Position numbers and translations under genes: made by a program
Notes under the pieces: model-generated
The model's database searches: none
Told to the model about the DNA's origin: nothing
The model's input: only the letters and a program-made list of their open reading frames with translations
From: Saxidomus purpurata
Taxonomy: Eukaryota > Mollusca > Bivalvia > Venerida > Veneridae
Assembly: GCA_022818135.1 (NCBI GenBank)
Contig: JAFMSR010000002.1
Coordinates: 47,403,499 to 47,467,498 of the forward strand
DNA length: 64,000 nucleotides
Direction: 5' to 3'
Part shown: piece by piece, positions 35,137 through 47,161 of the stretch
How the letters are laid out: every line of letters starts with the position of its first letter
How positions within the stretch are numbered: the stretch's first letter is position 1

Positions 35137-38100
35137 GCCCATGCCAAATATCCCAGGAATATCCTGGGATAATCCTGGGAACTATTCCTGGGAATATCCC
35201 AGGAAAATCCTGGTCCTGGTACCAGGATTATACCAGGCGCGGTATTGGAACAGGATTTTCCCAGGTGGACCTAGGATTAAAAATCCTGGAAACTGCCTGC
35301 AAGCTAGGATTTTTCATCCTGGTTGTCTTGGGAAATTAGAATCCCAGGAAAATCTTGGAAAAATCCTAGGTCCAGGATTATACCAGGAGCTAGGATCTTT
35401 TAACTTTTTGAACCAGGATATTTCCAGGATTTTCCCATGAACATTTTGAACCAGGATATTCCCAGGATTTTCCCAGGAGCATTAATTTTAAAATCTTGAA
35501 TACCAGGATTTCCAGGAAAAAGCTAAGAGTTGTATTATTTTCATTAATTTCAAAGTGATTAAAATGATTGATAAGGAGTTATCCAAGAATGGTATACTGT
35601 TAGACAGATGAATGATGATCACAAATGCTGACCTGTCAAATTCAGGTTGGACAAAGTATTAGATAATTTAACAAAATCACAACATATTTGTACATCTAAA
35701 AGTGAATATTACCATGGTTACAACCATAGTGGAACTGCTCATGTACTATACCTGAAAGGAGCATTAAAAGTAAACTTAAGTATGTAGTTACATTGTATGT
35801 CTTTTTATTTGTACAATGATTGAATTCTTTACAAAAAAAGACAAAAATGCATGAATTCAGAATGTTTGGTAATCTTTGCATTGTTGTTGTCTTAAGCTGA
35901 TGTTGAATATGTAACGCTTTCAAAATCTCTATCTTGTCTTTCCTCTTAGCTGTTGACTTTAAGTTCTCCACACAATCTGTCGAAGCAAAAATAGATTTAA
36001 GTTGTAATAGTTCAAGTAATGACATAATTTTTTTGTAGTTCAAGTAATGACATAATTTTTTTTTTATATAGATATTATGTATTATAATTCCAACATAAAC
36101 ACATATATTTTAGATAAGCATGACATGTTCCTACATTTTTGCATTTCAATAAAGGGTACATTTTATTCACATAATTCAAGTCAGTTCAGCAGTTCAAAAG
36201 ATGCAGACATCAAACAACTTTTTGCACTTTTCATGGGATGGGGACATATAATTTATACTGTTACATTATTATTAAGATTAAATCATATACTAAGAAACCA
36301 ATTTTGTGTCATAATTATTGACTGCACTTTCTTCTGAAACTAATTTAAATTTATATGTTTTAAACATGTACATGTATTGTATAAACTTACCCTTGGTAAT
36401 CTTGCAAGGATGTAATTATGCTCCATCATATTTTGACCCTTTACTCTGAAATTCAAGCATAAGTTAAATGAAAACGCTTCTTACAATTATATATGACTAA
36501 GCTTAATTAATTGTACATGTGTTTATTTTAGAATGAAGGTAACTTCTAATTGAATAATATATTCCATTTGTTTTCTAGAGTAACATAATACCTATATTAC
36601 ATTGATCAGGTACAAGTGCATCTGCATTTTAATTAGTTGTTACACAGTTTATACTTGGTTGCATTCTGCATTTCTGATTACCTGTATCCAGGTTAACGAC
36701 CAAACTATTGTATGTAACTTTCTTTTACATTAGAACAATTCAGTTTAATTCATTTTGAAAAATATTAACTTCAGTGATCTTTTCATAAGGAACAATATTA
36801 ACAAAATATTGCAACAGCTAAAATCAACAAAATTTGGTGTTACTATTTATAATCAAGTGATTTTATGAATAGACTTACCTATGCATAATGTTGCTTCCTC
36901 ATTTCCTTAAATTTGATGCTAAACAACCCACTGTTTTATCAAAGTCAATATCCACAAGTATTATTATAAGAATGCACATGATAATGTTCTGTTCTTTAAA
37001 AGAATGAAGCTAAATATCATTACCAAAGTCAAAGATCTAAAATATTCTACTAGAGGTAAACACCTAAAGATGTTTTCAATTCACTCTCTGTTTTGAATCC
37101 ACCAATCAGAGAGCTGGTTCCAGTGGCAGTTTGTAAACTTGATGAACCCAGAGATTAACCTGACCTCTTGTTATCAGTTAATGGTTCCCAAGGCAATGCA
37201 TCTCTAGACAAACTGGACACAGATGTTTCTCATATACAATAATACATGTTTCTTATTTTGCAGACTGTTCTAAGATTAATACTGAACATAATTTGGTCCA
37301 ATTTTATTGTTAAGTTCATAAAATGTATGAAAAGATATGAGCAAACACTAAAATTTACTAAAACATAATTGTACATGTATAAGAGTACTCAATGTTATTA
37401 AACAGATTTATATTGTGTTTTGTTTACCGGCTATTTTTATAAGTTACCTGTAGAGTATGTTACTACAATATATGAATGTGTGCTTGTAGGTAAATGTTCA
37501 AAAGGACATAAATAATACCAAATTTAAAGAATATTTCCCACAACTTTTGGTGCTAAATATATTAGAATGATCCTAAAATTATCTATATTGATGCTTAAAC
37601 ATATGATTTTTAAAATGTTTTTTGGTACATAAATTTATTTCATTTATCAAGATATGTGGTGTATAACCTATGATATTCACTTTATTAAAAGTCTATAATA
37701 ATTTCAGAATTATTGCACAATACTATTTATTGAAATTCTATAAATGATTATTAAAGCTAATAAACTGTGACACCTACTGCTTCTTAAAACTTAAATTTAA
37801 ATACTGTTTCTAAATTTCTGAGTAGTAATGCTTTTTTCACTTCAAATAACAGGAGAAACTATTGTTTTAAATAAAAAGAAATTAAAAAATACCATACTGA
37901 CAACAGTTTATTTAAATTCTGCATCTTGTTTCAATAATTTTGAATCCCAATATGACCTTATTAAATTATTACACAAGACAAATGTGATTTTTAGTAACTT
38001 TTTCCATGTTTTTGTACTTCAAAATTTTACTGACATTTTTATGAAAAGTATGAATTGGTTAAAGTCTTAGCTTTTACAATATCCAGGATATTTCCAGGAA

Positions 38101-38398
38101 TTTGAAAAAAATTGTGAACCACAATGTACAAGCTTCAGAAATAAACACATTATTTTTAAAAGTCCTAGGTACTCTTGGTTATCCTGGAATCTGCTTTGTA
38201 AAAGTCCTAGGTCTTACTGGTAATTGCAATTGAAAAGTAAAAGTCTTGGTTACACCTGGTATAATCCTGGTCCTAGCTCCCAGGATATTCCAGGATCCTG
38301 GCTTTTCCTGGCAGCCAAGATACTCATTCCAGGATTTCCTGGGATTCCCAGGAAATTCCCAGGATTTTTTTTTACCTAGGAATTATTTCTGCACGGGC
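35137..38398. mobile_element. Inverted-repeat element with CCAGGA/TCCTGG word arrays
   Basis: The ends GCCCATGCCAAATATCCC and the complement of GCCCGTGCAGAAATAATTCC match over most bases. The left 390 bp and right 310 bp are crowded with CCAGGA and TCCTGG words that form many small palindromes. The 2.5 kb centre is AT-rich. Minus-strand exon-like pieces lie at 36445-36391 (VKGQNMMEHNYILARLPR, flanked by splice sites) and 35976-35830 (VENLKSTAKRKDKIEILK). They do not join in phase and match no family I know. No target duplication was identified. Confidence 0.65.
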
Positions 38399-39449
38399 GA
38401 CTTTAATAGTTTGAATATGGATATGAAATCTATTCTATTTAACATGTACAGTATTGTTTTTGAATGTATACAAGTGTACACCAGTCCTGTGCAGGCTCTA
38501 ATTATTATTGGGAAACTGAAGCATAATTTAAATTTGAAGGAAATATTAAAGATAAAAATATGAAAGAGCCAGTCAATGTGTATTAAAGAGCTTTGGCACT
38601 TTTTTTAAAAACAAACTTGGAAATTTAGGAAGAAATGATGTCACATTAAAGACAGTTTGATTTACAGACCAGTAGGGCCGTTGTGATTTGATACTTCACA
38701 CCATGATAGAAGACATTTAGGGTAGGGAGTAACTGTAACTTTAGATAACTTCATTATTAAATTATCTCTCTTTCTGTTAAAACCTTGTCAGGAATATAAG
38801 TTGGATAGTATTGAACACTGGGATTGAATTAATACTCAAATCAGTGATAGAGGACATTGATAGGGTGTGCAGTGACCGAGAACCATAACTCTAGCTAATC
38901 CCATAAAAGATGTATTTATTACCACTCCACAAATTTTCCAGCTGTTTCATTGGTCAAAAATTGACATGTAAATAGATATTGATGTTAATGGGCAAGCCAG
39001 TAATATAGACTTAGCATATCCTGTTGTTGTGTGTCAGTGTTCGCATTAAGTACATCAATTTATTAGTACGTGCTGATTTGTGACATTAGTAAAGTGATGT
39101 CACAAAGTGACATTGGGGTATCATAAGGGTATTTCATTATGACGGTCTTCTTGCGCGAAGTCGTTAAATGAATAAAAAATTAATCGAATCCTTCAAAATT
39201 TAGAAAGGGAATGGTATTTAATTGTTATTTGTTTTTAGCAGGGCATATGGGGATATATTGCCTGCCTCAGCGTAATATCACCCTTGCCTAACTGTCTGGT
39301 AATATTAGTCTAGGTGGTTAATATGTACCAATATACCACGACAAAAAAAAACATGTGTTTGTTTTTGTATGGAGTATAACTTGTCAAGTATGGAATTGAA
39401 TTCATTCAAACTGCTTAAAAAATAGAGAACATAAGTTTGCCCAATTTTT
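38399..39449. other. Intergenic DNA with old family E-like traces
   Basis: Around 38810-38900 words such as GGTGTGCAGTGACCGAGAACC, shortened and mutated, resemble the family E unit. No gene was seen. Confidence 0.35.
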
Positions 39450-40098
39450 AGCTCACCTGGCACAAAGTGCCAGAGTGAGCTGTTAGGATCACTCTCTGTC
39501 CGGGGTCTGTAGTCCGTCCACCATTTCCTTCAAACAACATCTCTGAAACCACTGGGCCAATGTTGATGAAACTTTGCAGGGATGTTCCTTGCAAGAAGCT
39601 TTATCAAAGTTGTTCAAAGAATTTCATTCAATGCAGAACTCTGGTTGCTATGGCAACAAATAGGAAAAACTTTAAAAATCTTCTTCTCTGAAACCACAAG
39701 GCCTAGAGCTTAGATATTTGGCATAATTTTATAACATTGTCTAGTGGACCCCTACCAAGTTTATTAAATCATGACCCCTGGGTCAAAACTGACCCAGCCC
39801 GGGGGTCACTTTGTTTTACATAGGCTTATATAGGAAAAAGTTTAAAAATCTTATTCTCTGAATCCACACGGCCTAAAGCCAAGATATTTAGCATGTGGCA
39901 TTGTCTAGTGGACATCTACCAAGATTGTTCAAATCATGACACCCTGGTCAAAATTAACTTTTCCCGGGAGTAGGAAGGTCACTTGATTTCACATAGGCTT
40001 ATATAGGGAAAACTTTAAAAAAAACACACAAGGCAGACAGGCAGATAATAGATATTTGGAATGTTACTTAGCATTGTGTAGTGGACCTCTACGAATCA
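39450..40098 (+). mobile_element. Family A Helentron-like element, 3' truncated
   Basis: A run of Ts precedes AGCTCACCTGGCAC/GTGCCAGAGTGAGCT, then the family lead and about three units. It stops at CCTCTACGAAT without the 3' stem-loop. Confidence 0.75.
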
Positions 40099-41167
40099 CT
40101 CACATGTTTGGGGTGGGTGCAATGACAGGATGTGTCAAGTGTACATTACTAGCATGTCCATTAATATCAATATTTAGTTATATGACCAATCAAATGCCTA
40201 GAAATTTCTTTGAATGATAATAGAAATAATCTTACCTTGTACACAGCTATTTTACTGAAAGGATTTTTATTCAAATATCAAATATAATACTACATTTTTA
40301 AATATCTCCATTTATTAACTTTTATTGTTAAGGATATAATTGTAAAAGATGATATAAGGACATTTAGGGGAAGTGGTAGAGAACTCTGTAGTACTAGTAT
40401 TACCCCATTAAATTGTTTTACTCTCCAGCATTAACATTTCTGAAGTAATCATATTCAAACTAGGATCTGTATACATACAGGAAGTGGTCACCATATTGTA
40501 TAAAGGACACCTCCAGTGCCTTCAGCGCTTTGATTCTTTTTTTGTAACAGTCACTCGGTTGACCAGAAATATCATAAATAATTTTGTCATTTATCAGCAC
40601 TTTACAAAATATCACCCAATAAATACCAAAGCATTTGCTGTTAGGTTGCCACACAATGTAAATATTTGAAGACATACAATTAGTGGTTTGTTCTCAGTAA
40701 CTTGTTCTTTTTCCAGGGTAATTATAATGTAAAACACTACATACATAGCAAAAGACGTGTATCTAGATAAATTTTCCTCCAGTAAAGTCATTAATACTTA
40801 AACTTTATCAGTAAAAACATGCATTTTCCAAATTGTTTACAATCATCATGCGCATTTGATATAATTGCGATAACTGCGCATGAGCATAGGACTGTCTGTC
40901 TGTCTGTGTGTGTGTCTGTCTGTGTGTGTGTCTGTCCGTCCGTCCGCATGATGATGGGTACCTTTGGTGGTAGGAGGTGTGGCCTAAGACAATAGAAATC
41001 TATTGTCTTCATTCCGTCTTTTGTCCCTTAAGTGGTCATTCTTTTGTTACTTAAGTGGTCACTCTGTTGTTCAAGAACAATGGAAATACCACCTAATAAC
41101 ACCTTCGCATGGGTGTGCGTGCGTGCGTCCGTCTATCTGTCTGTCTGTCTAGAAACATCTTAACTAA
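40099..41167. other. Intergenic DNA with CTGT/GTCC microsatellites, no gene
   Basis: It contains a (CTGT)n, (GT)n and (GTCC)n stretch at about 40893-40945 and another at about 41116-41152. A short hairpin lies at 40986-41009 (AGACAATAGA/TCTATTGTCT). These could be 5' modules of decayed elements of the family A to J type, but no tandem core follows. Confidence 0.4.
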
Positions 41168-41302
41168 ATGCAAAAGATACCATCTTATTCATCAGAAATG
41201 TTAATTCAAGCCTACAAAGCTCTAAAAGAAAAAATATGACAGTTAAGAAGGCAGCAAGAATCTATGGAGTGCCTACTATGATATTAAGAGATAGAGTTTT
41301 CA
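41168..41302 (+). pseudogene. HTH_psq (pogo/Tigger/Jerky-type) relic
   Basis: One frame reads MQKIPSYSSEMLIQAYKALK. After a one-frame shift in an A-rich run it continues MTVKKAARIYGVPTMILRDR. The order, a helix followed by kMsVkkAAxxYgVPxxTLRDRv, is the pipsqueak helix-turn-helix at the N-terminus of pogo-type transposases and Jerky-like proteins. No CENP-B HTH or DDE domain follows. It is a short, frameshifted fragment. Confidence 0.6.
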
Positions 41303-41810
41303 TATGCCCAGATGATGCTACATTGCTTGTAACATAATGCTACCACATCAGGCATGGAGAGCAATAATAAAATATAGGGGTACTTAACCTTGTTCACTAG
41401 TTTATCAGCTTTACAGCATGTCAGTTTTTTGCATGGAGGTGTGTTCAAAATGACCAATCAGAAAGCATGACCTCGGGAGACTTTGCTTTTTATGTGTGAA
41501 CGTTCATGGTGTTCAAGTATTTAAAAGCCAACTAAAATCAAAGCACTGAAAGTACTGGTACAGTGATAACCTTAAACAACAGGAGAGGTAGTTAAAACAT
41601 ATAAACCATTCTCTAGTTCTCTAGCACAGTAGCTTGTCATTTTGTAAAAGTATAGCACAATGTCTAGATTTTTCAGCAATGAGAATCAAGCCAGATCCTA
41701 ATTCTCTATTCATTTCAAAACAAATACTCTTTTGTAGGTAGGACAAATGTAAGTAGTTATGGGTTCATATAACAGGAACAAAATCCATGTGGAGCTATCA
41801 CTGAAGTCCG
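41303..41810. other. Intergenic DNA, no gene
   Basis: No coding pattern, array or element terminus was recognised. Confidence 0.4.
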
Positions 41811-41905
41811 CCTCTGTGGTAAAGTGGTTAGAGTTGATGTCTTGAAATCACTGTAACCTCTCATGCATAGATTGATGGTTATGGGTTTGAGCTCTGCTTC
41901 AAGCC
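41811..41905 (+). repeat. tRNA-Ser-like SINE head
   Basis: It has the A-box TGGTAAAGTGGTTAGAG, an anticodon arm GATGTCTTGAAATCACTG (anticodon TGA, serine), an enlarged variable region and B-box GGGTTTGAGCTC. A non-tRNA body with GGTTCTTCCCAGAAACA runs to about 42035 and abuts the family J element. Confidence 0.65.
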
Positions 41906-42040
41906 ATGTCTTTTTATTAGAGAAAGTTGGCAGTTTCCTACGGAGAATAGGAGTCTAGTACTGGTTCTTCCCAGAAACAATGGTTCGGTGAACCGTTGAA
42001 ATGACCAAAATATGTTGAAACAGGCTTAAAATTCTTATAA

Positions 42041-42775
42041 CAAGCTATCACTAAATATAGTCTCATGACCTTTGACCCTTAATTGTGACCTTGATCTTAA
42101 GCTGGCACAGTTCAAACATATGTGTTGCATGTCACATTAACACTCTGAAGATTTGACCTAAATTTAATGTTAATCTTACAAAGGGTCAAGGAGGTTAAGT
42201 CTAATAAGCTTTGACCCCCAAAATGTGACCTTGACCGAGGCAAAATTTTGACCTAGCCTTCAAGAAAATCATTCAAGAAGTTTGAGAAGTATAGTCTCAT
42301 GACCTTTGACCCTTAAGTGTGACCTTGACATTGAGGTGCATGGTCTTAGAAGATGATAATCCATATCAAGTTTCATTAAAATCCTTTAAGGGGTTAAAAG
42401 ATTGGAGCAGACACTGAAAATGAATCACCTTAAGTATGACCTTGAGCTGATGGGGTTGAAATATGTGTTCTACATGTCATCTTGATGTGTTAACATTTGT
42501 TCATGGAAATCCTTCAAATTAAGACACTAAAAACCAATGACCCTTATTGAAGGTGTGACCTTAAGCCAATCGGCTTGGAATATAAGTTCTTTACGTCATC
42601 TTGATAAGAAGAACATTTGACCCAAATTTCAAGATTTCAAACTTCAAGGGGTTGAAGGACATAATGGAACTGACATAACATCAGCCGTCAGACTGATCAA
42701 TATACAAACTGACTGACCTACCGACCGAATGATCAGCCGACTCCTCTTTACCCCCAAACTTTGTGGGAAGGAAAT
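42041..42775 (-). mobile_element. Family J Helentron-like element, minus strand, decayed
   Basis: Read on the minus strand it starts CCCACAAAGTTTGGGGGTA with a GGTC/GTCAG microsatellite. It runs through units containing TCAAGGTCACA-like words and ends ATTTAGTGATAGCTTG|TT, like the family E 3' end. The units are strongly diverged. Confidence 0.55.
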
Positions 42776-42949
42776 AAACTTACTACTGCGGTTTACTAAC
42801 GCTCTCTTGCAATTAAATTGCTTGTTCCTGTGATTCATACAAACCTATACTTATCTGGCACCTGCATTTAACAGGAAACCAAATTATGCAACACAGTTGT
42901 TGAGCCTTAAGAGCTAGATAAGACATGATAAGAATGAATATCATCTTAT

Positions 42950-43719
42950 TATACCCCCACAAAACGAAGTTTTGGGGGAGTATATAGGAGTGAGCTTGTC
43001 GGTTTGTCGGTCGGTCTGTTGCTTTTCATGGTTTCCGGATGATAACTCATGAACGACTTTACCCTTTTGAATAATTTTTGGTACACACGTGCAACTTCAT
43101 GAAATACAGGTCAAGTTCAACTTTGGGGTCAGTAGGTCAAAGGTCAAGGTCACAGTGACTGAACTGTAAAACAGTTTCCGGATGGTAACTCATGAAAGGC
43201 TTGACCGATTTAAATAATTTTTGGTACACACGTGCAACTTTATGATATATAGGTCAAGTTTGACTTTGGGGTCAGTAGGTCAAAGGTCAAGGTCACAGTG
43301 ACTCTGAACTGTAAAACAGTTTCCGGATGATAACTCATGAAAGGCTTGACCGATTTAAATAATTTTCGGTACACAGCTGTAACATCATCAAATACAGGTC
43401 AAGTTCAACTTTGGGGTCAGTAGGTCAAAGGTCAAGGTCACAGTGACAGAACTGTAATGTAAAACAGTTTCCAGATGATAACTCATGAAAGGCTTGAACG
43501 ATTTTAATAATTTTCGGTACACAGCTGTAACATCATGAAATACAGGTCAAGTTCGACTTTGGGGTCAGTAGGTCAAAGGTCAAGGTCTCATTTACACAAG
43601 TTATTGTATAATAATTCAACTGTATGTCCTTGTTGCCATTCCTTTCTTATGGTTGCCATACTTCTGTGACAAAGCTGTATTGTGGGGGTATAATTCGTCA
43701 CTCTTGAGACAGTTCTAGT
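42950..43719 (+). mobile_element. Family F Helentron-like element (TATACCCCCACAAAACG)
   Basis: The 5' hairpin TATACCCCCACAAAACG/GTTTTGGGGGAGTATA is followed by (GGTC)n. Units begin GTTTCCGGATGATAACTC near 43031, 43174, 43319 and 43467 (period 143-148 bp) and carry TCAAGGTCACAGTGAC. The 3' module is TTGTGGGGGTATAA (14-bp complement of the 5' end), an imperfect loop, and AGTTCTAG|TT. Confidence 0.8.
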
Positions 43720-44059
43720 TTAAAATTAGTCTATATTAATTTGCACATAATTTATGATATTGCAAAGCTTCTCAGTGTAGCTAAAAAATTAAATCAAAAT
43801 TTAAAAAACTCATACTAAATAGTAAGGAAGTCATTTTTTCAATCCAGAGGTTGCTACATTACCTAGTGTTTTTTGTTACCAGTAGCAAACCTTTCTTCTA
43901 GTAACAAAAGTAACAACATCCAAATCTGAACTTACAGCTAATATCAATAAAAGAAAAAAAAAGCTAATATTAATAAAAGTACTGTCCTTAATAAACTTGT
44001 GACCTTAATTAAATGATCATTTCTGTGCCTCTTAGTAACACTAGTAACAAAAGGTAACA
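43720..44059. repeat. Flanking DNA with GTAACAAAAGGTAACA repeats (left of hAT)
   Basis: Words like TAGTAACAAAAGGTAACAA recur at about 43901, 44033 and 44050. The same pattern resumes right of the hAT element (50694-50850), so the element landed inside a pre-existing small repeat array. Confidence 0.6.
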
Positions 44060-47000
44060 ACCTATATCAGGGATCAGGAAATTTTGAAATCTCAATCGGT
44101 CCGGATAAATCGAGGGTACATCGTCAACCCCCCCGGAAAAAAAGTTACAAAAACGTAAAAAAAAAAATGGAAATAAAATGAAAAATTTATACGTGATTTA
44201 CGTTCCATTTTCTAATGGATAAACTTTACATAATTTTCGCCATAAAAGAATAAGAAACGGAATTTCTAAGTAATAAGAAAAATATCAAGCCTGTTTTCAT
44301 AAATAAATATAATAATTTCCATGTGATTTTATCATTGAAAGTGTGTTCAATTTCGATTAGAACTGATTACGTTCAAAGTCACCCCCACAAAGTTTTGTAA
44401 TAATCCATGTGTCAGGTATAGGCTATTAAATTTTTGTCGTCTGGTTTCGTTTTGAATAATTTTTGTATGCCTCTCGGGTTGCCAGACTGATTAACATTAT
44501 CTGTCGGCTTGCCCTTTCGGAAGCATTTACTACCGGTTGCCGGTCAGGTTATTTGTTTCGATATGCTCTATTCTCCCGATTATCATAAGCCGGTTTGCCA
44601 TTTCGGTCATTTGATTTTTTGAACATCGCATATATGTTGCGTTGTGCCATTTCAACAATAAATCAAAAGGCATTGAATACCTGAACATGATACATTATAT
44701 AGCCGGCACTATTTGAGAAATAAAAATTAACTCTTGGGTTGTATTTTTTAATAATTCCTTTCATCTGTTTTCTTATCGGTCAGAAGTATACATGGACCGA
44801 ATCGTTTTTAATTAAACCATAATAACACATAATGACAAGTAATGTTGGCAAAGTGTAGGTAATGATTAGCGGCCTGAAGACAATCGGTCTGGCATAGAGT
44901 CAATCGGAGCTGCAAACACATTAATAAAATCCTTTAATCAATAACGTGTTAGCGACGCCCGAGGCCCAATTAGGTAAAGACCACCACGCCATGACACGTT
45001 TATTGGGGTATTGGATAGGTGCTACAGCCGTGGCTATAATCCTGTCGCATTTCACATTAGTTTAACTACGTCTACGCACCTTTCTTTCTGACAAAAAACC
45101 GATACATGTGTCGATACATCAAGTGGAAGAATCCATTATAGAATTACCGCTTAAATTAGGGGTGTCATTAGTACGCTACCGTCGTTAGTACATGCGCTTA
45201 AATTGCGTCTTGGGTAGATCGTATTTTCGAGGTAAGAAAAAATTCAGTGGATTCAAAATTACTAGTGATTTGACAATTTTGTCAGTAGCTTTGAAGGAAA
45301 CGGAGATACGGCATTTTTGAAGCATAGGTTGCATGCAATTCAAGATCACTATAAAATACCTGTGTTACTCAATTATAATTGTTAATAGGTTTTGCCGTAA
45401 AACCAATCTTCTTCACCATAGTTTGAAACTGTAGACTCGAGGTTTCTTACGAGGTCACAAGAAGGTTTCTGAATTCCGAACACAACATTATACTACCGAG
45501 TGACCTGTGTATTTGTAATATTTACAGTCCGTTGCAAAAAACCCCGAAACAGTCTGAAGTCGCTACAATCCGTCGTGATGTTGTTTATATTGGAGAAAAT
45601 ACATATATCAGAGGGTAGTATTCCTGGGGTGATTCAGGGGCAAGAGCCATTACTTTCGAATGTTTCAAGGATATCTCTAGCTGTGATTATCTTTTAAAAT
45701 CGCTACCGCAAGTTCATAAATTATTATAAATGCATTACATGTATGTTCCCGGAACCTTACGCTAAAAGTAGTTTACACACTTTTGAGTACATATTGAATT
45801 AATTGTCTTCATGTGTATGACAATATTTGTACATGTTGATACAATTTAGTGCTTCAAGATATAACGAATTATAGTATTTGCTGCTAAATTACAGTTATAA
45901 CTGCAGTAACATATGCCATCCTACATCATTGGTGATCATTGTGATATTTTTTTCATAAAAAGGCCTTAGTCATGATTCACATCGTCCTGACTATGTTTTG
46001 CCAAAATTATCAGTATTTGAATACTAGATCGTTACGTATTTCGCAGCACTTGTTATTTATTCGAACACTCTAGTGTCGTATTCTTTTGACAAATCCAATG
46101 CCTTTATAATATATGCCTGCCGAAATCTTTACTTGTTCATAAGTGAAAATACTGAGATAAATCAAATTCCCAGTATCTATTTCCAGTATACATCTAATGC
46201 AATCCCGAAAGTGAACACGGAACTTTTCCAATGTGCATTGTGGTTTTACTTTCACAGCCTATAAGGGCTGGGGTGTTGAGTAACAGAAAAAATGCAAATC
46301 AATAAAAAAATTGGACATGAAACGAAATACATGACAGACGGGTAATTTTATCTGGTATACAATTTGCTTATTTTATTTACATGTACACGTTTTATACATG
46401 ATGAAACTATGGAAATTCGTCTCGCAATACAAAAAATCATGTGACAGCGTACATAAAATCACAGCGGGACGATAACTATATAATTATGTTTACTTTACGT
46501 TTTGGTGTAAAACATACAATGAATGAAAAAGAAAATATACTTTAACGAATTTCATTACGGGAAAACGAAACGACAAACTATGTGTGCTTAAAAACTGAAT
46601 ACTTTTAACAGAAATGTACATGCCGTCAGTGTGACCGCTACATGTATTGTCGCGTGTCAACTTTTCGGTGTCAGTCGTTATTATGATAGTAATTTGTATT
46701 ACAGTTCTAAAGCATATGCAACTTGGTGAAATCACAAAAAGTTCACGGAATTATTCCTGTATGTTATAAAATGTATACACGAGTAGATCAACAAAAAAAA
46801 CAAAAAACAAAAAAAAAAACAGAAGAATAACTTTTGAACTCATTCGATCACATTCCCGGGAGCTGTATAATCTCCGGAAAATTTCTGTAGACACTCAACG
46901 ATGTAACACTTCTTTTTGCATAAATGATGTCTGTTCACACCATGCTCGTAAAACATGCCTGCACAGATCTATTTAAATATGTCCATTTTACATTGACACC

Positions 47001-47161
47001 ATCAGAATGGGATTGTAATATGTATCGTTTTGATTCGTGCGAGTCACGGAAATTACCTGAATATCCGTTTGTTACGAATTTTGTTAAACAACAACATCAA
47101 GGCTTTACTATGGACGATAAACAACATTGAGATGTACATGCATTTATTTAATTACTTTTTT

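Noticed and set aside
35108..35440. 110-codon frame with repeated IPG and NPGN segments
   Set aside because: It is a translation of CCAGGA/TCCTGG word arrays, not a protein.
44068..47161. Search for a hAT transposase in the hAT element
   Set aside because: Only short AT-rich frames occur, and no BED finger or C-terminal dimerisation motif could be seen.
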